This document shows positions 1-4,993 of a stretch of 14,724 nucleotides of DNA, in pieces. Numbering within the stretch: the first letter of the stretch is position 1; each line of letters opens with the position of its first letter. A program made the position numbers and the translations under genes. The DNA is from an uncultured Clostridia bacterium. Lineage in GTDB: Bacteria; Bacillota; Clostridia; Oscillospirales; Ruminococcaceae. Where the stretch lies: the NCBI GenBank assembly GCA_937892655.1, contig CALBJC010000152.1:1-14724 (forward strand), read 5' to 3'. The notes below the pieces were generated by a model. That model did not search any database and was not told where the DNA came from. It saw nothing but the letters and a program-made list of their open reading frames with translations.

Positions 1-90
1 GCCCGGATCACACCAGGGATAAAGACGCAAATCGCCGCGAAGCCCATGTATTGCAACAACTTCGCCAACTTCAAGAAACTGCTTTTTCAT
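1..90 (-). CDS. rimM: Ribosome maturation factor RimM, N-terminal 30 codons (cut by window edge)
   Basis: Reading leftward from the ATG at 88-90, the first 30 residues include VGEVVAIHGLRGDLRLYPW. This matches the conserved opening of RimM, where the HGLRG-type motif starts the first beta-barrel domain. RimM is a cytoplasmic assembly factor that binds the 30S head near protein S19 and helps mature 16S rRNA. An AAGAGG ribosome binding site (98-103 on the minus strand) lies 7 bases before the ATG. The gene is last in view of the ylxM-ffh-rpsP-khpA-rimM operon; in related bacteria trmD and rplS usually follow, but that lies outside the window. A strong hairpin separates it from khpA. The identity is firm despite the truncation, because both the motif and the gene order agree. 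Confidence 0.9.
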   Translation of the reverse strand, partial: MKKQFLEVGEVVAIHGLRGDLRLYPWCDPG

Positions 91-113
91 AATAAAACCT
101 CTTATAATTCCAT

Positions 114-147
114 AATTCCCCCGTCAAATTTCTTTGACGAGGGAATT
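114..147 (-). other. Intercistronic hairpin between khpA and rimM
   Basis: Arms 114-128 and 133-147 pair over 15 positions around a 4-base loop. In the minus-strand transcript the loop is GAAA (a GNRA tetraloop), and the single imperfect pair (121 with 140) becomes a G-U wobble, so the structure fits the operon transcript better than the opposite strand. No T-run follows on the minus strand, so it is not a standard terminator there. It ends 10 bases before the rimM ribosome binding site and leaves that site free. On the plus strand it is followed by a short T-rich stretch, but no plus-strand gene leads into it. A role in mRNA processing, stability or partial termination is inference. Confidence 0.75.
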
Positions 148-160
148 TGTTTTTCGAAAA

Positions 161-394
161 TTATTCGATCGTGACAGCAACTTTCTTGCCGGCACGGTTA
201 GCGGCTGTGCGCATAAGGGTGCGGATCGCACGGGCAATTTTGCCCTGGCGGCCGATAACTCTTCCCATATCGGATGCGGCAACATGAAGATGGTAAACAA
301 CGGTTCCTTCTTCGTCCGGTTCATCAACGGTTACGGAAACAGCTTCCTTATCCTCAACAAGACCGCGTGCGATTACAGCAAGCAGTTCTTCCAT
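161..394 (-). CDS. khpA: KhpA, KH-domain RNA-binding protein
   Basis: A 77-residue single KH-domain protein with the RNA-contacting GxxG loop as GRQG at residues 48-51, inside VIGRQGKIARAIRTLM. The length matches the KhpA/YlqC family (about 76 residues). KhpA is a small cytoplasmic RNA-binding protein that in other Firmicutes pairs with KhpB and influences cell division and elongation. I chose the ATG at 392-394: a GGAGGG site (403-408 region, minus strand) lies 7 bases upstream, and the protein then starts MEELLAVIARG as expected for the family. An upstream in-frame ATG at 410-412 overlaps the rpsP stop codon and would add six unsupported residues. Its place between rpsP and rimM is the conserved Firmicutes order. 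Confidence 0.93.
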   Translation of the reverse strand: MEELLAVIARGLVEDKEAVSVTVDEPDEEGTVVYHLHVAASDMGRVIGRQGKIARAIRTLMRTAANRAGKKVAVTIE

Positions 395-411
395 GTTGGT
401 ACCCTCCGGCA

Positions 412-654
412 TTAGAGAACGCCTTCGATTTTGAGAAGTGCTTTAACGGTATCGGTGGGCTGTGCGCCGGAAGCGATCCATTTTTCAACTTTCTCTTTGT
501 CAACTTTGATTACGGAAGGTTCTTTGGTAGGATCATAGTAGCCAACTTCTTCGATGAAACGGCCATCTCTGGGATAACGGGAATCTGCTACTACGATTCT
601 GTAAAAGGGAGCTTTTTTAGCGCCCATGCGGCGCAGTCTGATTTTAACGGACAT
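412..654 (-). CDS. rpsP: 30S ribosomal protein S16
   Basis: An 80-residue protein opening MSVKIRLRRMGAKKAPFYRI and containing VVADSRYPRDGRFIEEVGYYDP, the signature of bacterial S16. S16 is needed for assembly of the 30S body. The full length is normal for the family. A textbook AGGAGG site (662-667, minus strand) lies 7 bases before the ATG, consistent with strong translation. It follows ffh after a 72-base gap that shows no convincing terminator or promoter, and it precedes khpA by 17 bases. It is therefore part of the same operon as the signal recognition particle genes. Confidence 0.97.
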   Translation of the reverse strand: MSVKIRLRRMGAKKAPFYRIVVADSRYPRDGRFIEEVGYYDPTKEPSVIKVDKEKVEKWIASGAQPTDTVKALLKIEGVL

Positions 655-726
655 TGTGTTTTCCTCCTATAAGTAAATAAATTTAAAACTTGTTTATCAT
701 TTGGCTTATCGCCTAAAGACCTTTAA

Positions 727-2097
727 TTAAAAGGGCATTCCATTTCCAAATCCGCCCTGGTTTTCCATTCGGCTGAGCATCTGGCGCATTTTTTTGCCCT
801 GTTTTCCGTTTCCGGAAAGCTGTTTCATCATCTTCTGCATCTGCTCAAACTGCTTTAAGAGCTTGTTTACGTCTTCAACCTTTGTACCGCTGCCTGCTGC
901 AATTCTGCGCTTTCTCTGCGGTGAGATTATTGAAGGCTTAGCGCGCTCCTGCTTTGTCATTGACTGGATGATAGCCTCAGTCTTCTTCATATGAGCGTCG
1001 CCCTGCTCCAAATCCTCATCCTTGAGCTTGTTAGCGCCAGGGAGCATACCGATGATTGAACGTAAAGAACCCATTTTTCTAATCTGCTTCATCTGCTCGA
1101 GCATATCCTCAAGGTCAAAGCCCTGGTCTTTTACCTTACGGGCGAGCTTTTCAGCTTCCTTTTCGTCAATGTTGAGCTGAGCCTTTTCGATAAGGGTCAA
1201 AACGTCACCCATACCTAAAATTCTTGAAGCCATTCTTTCAGGGTGGAAAACCTCAAATTCGTCGAGCTTTTCGCCCATACCTACAAACTTGATAGGCTTA
1301 CCTGTTACTGACAATACTGAAAGGGCAGCACCGCCTCTTGTATCAGAGTCAAGCTTTGTGAGCAATACGCTGCTGATACCCAGAGCATCGTCAAATGACT
1401 TAGCAACGTTTACTGCGTCCTGACCTGTCATCGCGTCAACAACGAGCATAATTTCGCTTGGATTTACTTCAGCCTTGATGTTCTGAAGCTCTTCCATAAG
1501 CTCCTCGTCTATATGAAGTCTACCCGCAGTATCGAGGATCACGATATCATTGCCGTAATCCTTAGCGTGCTTAATAGCCTCTTTAGCTGTTTTTACAGGG
1601 TTCTGAGTGCCCTTTTCAAATACAGGGACCTCGGCCTTTTCACCAACGATCTTGAGCTGGTCGATAGCCGCAGGTCTGTAAATGTCACAACCTACCAGAA
1701 GCGGTCTGTTGCCCTGCGCCTTGAAATGCTTTGCAAGCTTTGCTGCATGAGTAGTTTTACCTGCACCCTGAAGACCACACATCATAATGATGCAAGGCGG
1801 ATGAGCAGGGAAATTTATCTTTGCGTTAGCATCGCCCATCAAAGCAATAAGCTCTTCGTTTACTATCTTGATAACCTGCTGTGCAGGAGTAAGGCTCTTT
1901 AAAACCTCTTCGCCGACTGAACGCTCTGAAACCTTTGCAACAAAGTCTTTTACTACCTTGTAGCTTACGTCAGCCTCCAGAAGAGCCATTCTTACTTCCC
2001 TCATTGCAGCCTTAACGTCTGCTTCGGAAAGCTTACCGCGGGATTTCAGACGCTTGAATACGTCGCCTAATTTTTCTGATAAACCTTCAAACGCCAT
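727..2097 (-). CDS. ffh: Signal recognition particle GTPase Ffh (SRP54)
   Basis: A 456-residue protein of usual Ffh length. In order it has an N domain (about 1-90), a G domain with P-loop GLQGAGKTT (108-116), DTAGR (189-193) and TKLD (247-250), and a C-terminal M domain with MLPGANK (351-357), the SRP-RNA-binding segment PQRKRRIAAGSGT (393-405) and a methionine-rich tail. Ffh binds SRP RNA, recognises signal sequences on nascent chains and docks with FtsY at the membrane. The start is the ATG at 2095-2097, giving MAFEGLSEKL as in the family, with an AGGAGA site 6 bases upstream. A longer reading to 2118 would add seven residues without support. It lies 30 bases after ylxM. No SRP RNA gene was seen in the window. 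Confidence 0.98.
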   Translation of the reverse strand: MAFEGLSEKLGDVFKRLKSRGKLSEADVKAAMREVRMALLEADVSYKVVKDFVAKVSERSVGEEVLKSLTPAQQVIKIVNEELIALMGDANAKINFPAHPPCIIMMCGLQGAGKTTHAAKLAKHFKAQGNRPLLVGCDIYRPAAIDQLKIVGEKAEVPVFEKGTQNPVKTAKEAIKHAKDYGNDIVILDTAGRLHIDEELMEELQNIKAEVNPSEIMLVVDAMTGQDAVNVAKSFDDALGISSVLLTKLDSDTRGGAALSVLSVTGKPIKFVGMGEKLDEFEVFHPERMASRILGMGDVLTLIEKAQLNIDEKEAEKLARKVKDQGFDLEDMLEQMKQIRKMGSLRSIIGMLPGANKLKDEDLEQGDAHMKKTEAIIQSMTKQERAKPSIISPQRKRRIAAGSGTKVEDVNKLLKQFEQMQKMMKQLSGNGKQGKKMRQMLSRMENQGGFGNGMPF

Positions 2098-2127
2098 ACA
2101 ATCTCTCCTATCCTTCAAATTTATATG

Positions 2128-2478
2128 TTAAAAGTTATTTTCGATGATTTCGTGCAATCTCTTGCCATATTCTCTTGTCATATTAAATCCGGCAAGCTCT
2201 GTTGCGAGCTTTGTAAGCTCTGCTTTTGCGAGATTTTGCTTTTCCTCAGCCTGCTGAGCTTTTTTAATAATGCCAAGCTTTTCTTCAAGCTCTTCCATAG
2301 CCTCTTCGCCGCGCTTTATGCTGTCTCTGACGCCCTGTCTTGAGATACCCTCGTGCTCAGCGATTTCAGCCAAGGATAGATCCTCATCATAATAAAGCTC
2401 CATCATATCTCTCTGCTTATCGGTCAGCATAGCGCCGTAAACATCAAGCATAACCGAATATTTCAAGTTTTTTGCCAT
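2128..2478 (-). CDS. ylxM: YlxM, putative helix-turn-helix protein linked to SRP
   Basis: A 116-residue protein of the YlxM/UPF0122 family. It has a sigma-70 region 4-like helix-turn-helix: LTDKQRDMMELYYDEDLSLA followed by EIAEHEGISRQGVRDSIKRG (about residues 18-57), then a charged helical tail. YlxM is nearly always the gene before ffh in Firmicutes and is thought to act with the signal recognition particle, although its biochemical role is poorly defined. A GGAGG site sits 7 bases before the ATG at 2476-2478. It is the first gene of the operon and has a consensus promoter just upstream. Confidence 0.93.
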   Translation of the reverse strand: MAKNLKYSVMLDVYGAMLTDKQRDMMELYYDEDLSLAEIAEHEGISRQGVRDSIKRGEEAMEELEEKLGIIKKAQQAEEKQNLAKAELTKLATELAGFNMTREYGKRLHEIIENNF

Positions 2479-2502
2479 ACCGAAAACCTCCAGACCAATA
2501 TG

Positions 2503-2526
2503 ATGTAAAGTAAAATCGCTTTACAT
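2503..2526. promoter_or_regulatory. Perfect 8-bp inverted repeat at the operon transcription start
   Basis: ATGTAAAG (2503-2510), 8 spacer bases, then CTTTACAT (2519-2526). The predicted start of the ylxM operon transcript, about 7 bases past the -10 box, falls at or next to 2526. The repeat would therefore be either an operator covering +1 to about +24 or a stem-loop at the very 5' end of the mRNA. No known operator consensus that I recall fits the spacing. The repeat is certain from the sequence; its function is not. Confidence 0.55.
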
Positions 2527-2532
2527 TTATGT

Positions 2533-2561
2533 ATTATAACCCAAAAACACCCTCTTGTCAA
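2533..2561 (-). promoter_or_regulatory. Sigma-A promoter of the ylxM-ffh-rpsP-khpA-rimM operon
   Basis: Read on the minus strand: TTGACA (2556-2561), a 17-base spacer, TATAAT (2533-2538). Both boxes are perfect consensus with ideal spacing, upstream of ylxM. This predicts strong housekeeping expression, as expected for SRP and ribosomal protein genes. Confidence 0.9.
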
Positions 2562-2616
2562 GTGCTTTTTCACGAATTTTAATTTTTTTAAAAAAGAGTG
2601 TAGAATTGGATATAAA

Positions 2617-2629
2617 TATGTGGTATATT
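2617..2629 (+). promoter_or_regulatory. Probable extended -10 promoter of the aldo/keto reductase gene
   Basis: TATATT at 2624-2629 is directly preceded by TGTGG, which fits the Gram-positive TRTGN extension. The -35 region at the proper distance (TAGAAT, 2601-2606) is weak. The region is very A/T-rich, so a chance match is possible. Confidence 0.45.
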
Positions 2630-2645
2630 AGATTAAATAATAAAT

Positions 2646-2663
2646 AATATACATAAGTATATT
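2646..2663 (+). other. 5' leader hairpin before the aldo/keto reductase
   Basis: AATATAC (2646-2652), loop ATAA, GTATATT (2657-2663) form a perfect 7-bp stem in the predicted leader, 20 bases before the AGGAGG site. It is A/T-rich and weak. It could slow mRNA decay or be chance. Confidence 0.4.
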
Positions 2664-2695
2664 TTTATAAATTTACTGTAATAGGAGGTTTATGA

Positions 2696-3670
2696 GTGAA
2701 GCATTTTGAGATTACAGACGGCAAAACCGTCATAAACTTGCCATCCCTGACGTTTGGTACAGCGTCATTTGAAAAGCCTGATAACAAGGCTGAATATAAG
2801 TCCTTTTTAGACCGTTACTGTGAGCTTGGCGGAGACTGTATTGATACAGCGCGTGTATACTGCGCATGGATAGAGGGTGCTGACGGTCTTTCAGAGCAGA
2901 CTATAGGCGAATGGCTTTCAGAAAAGGGCAATTCCTTCAGAGACAAGATAACTCTTGTAACAAAGGGTGCTCATCCAAGAAATGAAACTATACATATCTC
3001 CCGCCTTTCAGAAGCCGAGATAAGAAGCGATATTGAAGAAAGCTTAAAAGCACTCAGAACAGACTATATTGATATATATTATCTCCACAGAGATGACCAG
3101 TCTATACCTGTAGAAGAAATCATGCCAGTACTTGATAAGCTGGTAAAAGAGGGCAAGGCTCGTACAATCGGTGCTTCAAACTGGGAAACAAAGCGTATTG
3201 AGCAGGCCAACAACTTTGCAAAGAAAAACGGCCTTACTCCATTTATCGTAAGCCAGATCAACTATTCTTTAGCGCATCTTTCAAGAGGCTCTCTTGGCGA
3301 TATGACTCAGGTTTGTATGGATACTGAGGAGTTTGCGTGGTATTTGAAGAACGATTTTCCTGTAATGGCATTCTCCCCTCAGGCAAAGGGCTTTTTCTCA
3401 AAGATGATTTCAGGCGAGGCTATGCCTACAACGCTTGAGCATTCATATATCTCAACAGCAAACCTCGCAAGGCTTGCAAGAGTAAAGGAATTGTCACAGA
3501 AAACAGGCATTTCCCCTGCGGCAATTGTGCTCGGCTATTTAAACAGCCAGCCAATCAAGGTTTCGTCGGTTTTCGGCGTTACAAAGCTGTATCAGCTTGA
3601 TGATTCAATGACAGCTGCAGACGTTGTTTTTGATAAAGCGACCCTTGCTTTTCTGGATAACAGACTTTAA
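2696..3670 (+). CDS. Aldo/keto reductase family oxidoreductase
   Basis: A 324-residue (beta/alpha)8-barrel oxidoreductase of the aldo/keto reductase superfamily, predicted to reduce aldehydes or ketones with NAD(P)H in the cytoplasm. The catalytic tetrad is visible: Asp50 and Tyr55 in DTARVY, Lys90 in LVTKG and His131 in YYLHRDD. IGASNW and a downstream SQINYSL segment follow, as is usual. The substrate cannot be told from sequence. The start is GTG at 2696, seven bases after an AGGAGG site (2683-2688). An ATG at 2692 is only 3 bases from that site and in another frame would give a 5-codon peptide overlapping the real start. The gene stands alone: it is divergent from ylxM and closed by a terminator. 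Confidence 0.92.
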   Translation: MKHFEITDGKTVINLPSLTFGTASFEKPDNKAEYKSFLDRYCELGGDCIDTARVYCAWIEGADGLSEQTIGEWLSEKGNSFRDKITLVTKGAHPRNETIHISRLSEAEIRSDIEESLKALRTDYIDIYYLHRDDQSIPVEEIMPVLDKLVKEGKARTIGASNWETKRIEQANNFAKKNGLTPFIVSQINYSLAHLSRGSLGDMTQVCMDTEEFAWYLKNDFPVMAFSPQAKGFFSKMISGEAMPTTLEHSYISTANLARLARVKELSQKTGISPAAIVLGYLNSQPIKVSSVFGVTKLYQLDDSMTAADVVFDKATLAFLDNRL

Positions 3671-3705
3671 TATTTTGAAAAAACACCAATATATAAATAC
3701 TCTAT

Positions 3706-3734
3706 GGGCATATCTTTTTGGATATGCCCTTTTT
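3706..3734 (+). terminator. Rho-independent terminator after the aldo/keto reductase
   Basis: GGGCATATC (3706-3714), a 6-base loop and GATATGCCC (3721-3729) form a perfect 9-bp stem followed by TTTTT. Confidence 0.9.
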
Positions 3735-3769
3735 GTTGTGCATAGTATAATAAAAAGGCGGTCAAAATT

Positions 3770-3850
3770 TTATACTTATAGGGTATAGACAAAAAGCACG
3801 TTTTATGTTAATATAAGTATAAGTATAATATTAAACGTTTAAGTAAACGT
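3770..3850. promoter_or_regulatory. Operator-like repeats at the cellobiose operon promoter
   Basis: Three repeat signals overlap here. An 11-bp inverted repeat has arms TTATACTTATA (3770-3780) and TATAAGTATAA (3812-3822). The second arm is repeated in an overlapping register 6 bases on (3818-3828). A perfect palindrome TTAAACGTTTAA lies at 3831-3842, and its half TAAACGT recurs at 3844-3850, 12 bases downstream. A central AAACGTTT core is typical of operators for LacI-family sugar repressors, so sugar-responsive control of the two genes downstream is a reasonable inference. No regulator gene is in the window. Because the sequence is A/T-rich, the TATAAGTATA repeats are less certain than the CG-centred palindrome. 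Confidence 0.5.
3786..3814 (+). promoter_or_regulatory. Candidate promoter of the mutarotase-cellobiose phosphorylase operon
   Basis: TAGACA (3786-3791), 17 bases, TAATAT (3809-3814). The -35 box has one mismatch and the -10 box two. A perfect TATAAT at 3824-3829 is an alternative -10 box but lacks a good -35. With the first choice, the LacI-type palindrome would begin about 10 bases past the start of transcription, a usual place for repression. Confidence 0.45.
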
Positions 3851-3901
3851 AAAATCATACGATTTATGGAAATAATTTTATGTTAAAAGGGGGCGTTTTT
3901 G

Positions 3902-4927
3902 ATGGCTTGTTTTTCTAGAAATATCCCTGAGGGTATTCCGGTATGCGCAATGACTCACGATAATTATTGTGAAATCAAAGCGGGCAAGTATTACGCTGCC
4001 ATCGCTCAGTCTTTAGGCTCAATGGTTTACAGAATGCGTGATGACGACAAAAAGGTTGAATTTTTCAGATTCAAAGAGGAAACAACTTTTGAAACTCTCG
4101 ATAGCTCAAGAGAGGTATGGGGCTTACCTACTCTCTTTTTACCAAACAGATTTGACAAGGGCGTTTTGAAAACCTCTGATGCGGTTTACAATCTTCCTGT
4201 AAATGAAACTCTTCTCAACAATCATCTTCACGGCTTTGTTCATAAGCGTTCTCACAAGGTTGAAAAGTGTGATGTTGTAGGTGACAGCGCTGTTGTTGTT
4301 ACATCATATCTCTATGATGAATCTGACGAAATGTGGCAGAATTTCCCTGTATCATTCAAGATTACATATACATTTACTCTTTCTGCTGAGGGCTTGAAGC
4401 ATGAGGTAGATATTGAAAATCTTTCAGACAAGATGCTTCCTATCTCCCTTTGTACTCATACCTGCATCAGCGCGCCGCTTGTTGACGGCGGTACTCAGGA
4501 AAACATCTTCTTATCAGTTCCTGTCGTTAAAAAGTGTGAGCTTGATGAAAGATGCCTGCCAACAGAAAGGCTCTTAGAGCTTGACCACTGGGATTTAGAG
4601 TATAAGTACGGAACAAAGAAGGCTGTTTTACAGAATATCTCAAACGATATGTATACAGCTTGCATGAACACTCTAGACGGCAAGGACTTCTACGGTGCAG
4701 TTATTACTGACTCTGATTCAGGTATAAGGATCGCAAACGAGGTTTCAAAGGAATATATCTTCTGGAATATGTGGAATGACAGGGGCTTCAACGGCTATTT
4801 CTGTCCTGAACCAATGACAGCTATGATAAATTCTCCAAACCTTTCTCTCCCAAGAGAGGTAACCGGCTACGGCGAAATTGCCAAGGGTGAAAAATACAGT
4901 GCTTGGCAGAAATTCTTTACAGTATAA
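3902..4927 (+). CDS. Aldose 1-epimerase-like protein (sugar mutarotase)
   Basis: A 341-residue cytoplasmic protein with the length and motif order of galactose mutarotase (GalM) proteins. Visible features are NNHLHG (106-111) supplying the first catalytic histidine (His110), LCTHT (183-187) supplying the second (His186), and PEPMTAMINSPN with Glu303 at the place of the catalytic glutamate near the C terminus. These enzymes interconvert alpha and beta anomers of free sugars. I chose ATG 3902, 8 bases after AAGGGGG (3887-3893); a TTG codon at 3899 adds one residue and has tighter spacing. It is 66 bases upstream of the cellobiose phosphorylase and in the same direction, which suggests it balances anomers of glucose or cellobiose for that enzyme. 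Overall similarity to classical GalM looks distant, so the substrate is uncertain. Confidence 0.8.
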   Translation: MACFSRNIPEGIPVCAMTHDNYCEIKAGKYYAAIAQSLGSMVYRMRDDDKKVEFFRFKEETTFETLDSSREVWGLPTLFLPNRFDKGVLKTSDAVYNLPVNETLLNNHLHGFVHKRSHKVEKCDVVGDSAVVVTSYLYDESDEMWQNFPVSFKITYTFTLSAEGLKHEVDIENLSDKMLPISLCTHTCISAPLVDGGTQENIFLSVPVVKKCELDERCLPTERLLELDHWDLEYKYGTKKAVLQNISNDMYTACMNTLDGKDFYGAVITDSDSGIRIANEVSKEYIFWNMWNDRGFNGYFCPEPMTAMINSPNLSLPREVTGYGEIAKGEKYSAWQKFFTV

Positions 4928-4942
4928 ATTGGCGCTAGGCGC

Positions 4943-4959
4943 TTGTTTTATAAAAACAA
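4943..4959 (+). other. Intercistronic hairpin before the cellobiose phosphorylase
   Basis: TTGTTTT, loop ATA, AAAACAA form a perfect 7-bp stem between the mutarotase and the phosphorylase genes. A small GCGC-TAG-GCGC dyad (4932-4942) lies just before it. There is no T-run after the stem, so it is not a terminator. It might mark an mRNA processing or protection point that lets the two genes differ in expression; that is inference. Confidence 0.4.
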
Positions 4960-4993
4960 TGAGATTTTAATAAATATGAAAGGAAAGATATTT

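Noticed and set aside
395..412. Longer khpA start at the ATG overlapping the rpsP stop
   Set aside because: The GGAGGG site and family length favour the ATG at 392-394.
655..726. Terminator or promoter between ffh and rpsP
   Set aside because: Only a weak GGC-GCC stem without a T-run and no convincing hexamer pair; the genes are best read as one operon.
2098..2118. Longer ffh start adding MKDRRDC
   Set aside because: The family start MAFEGLSEKL has its own AGGAGA site at proper spacing.
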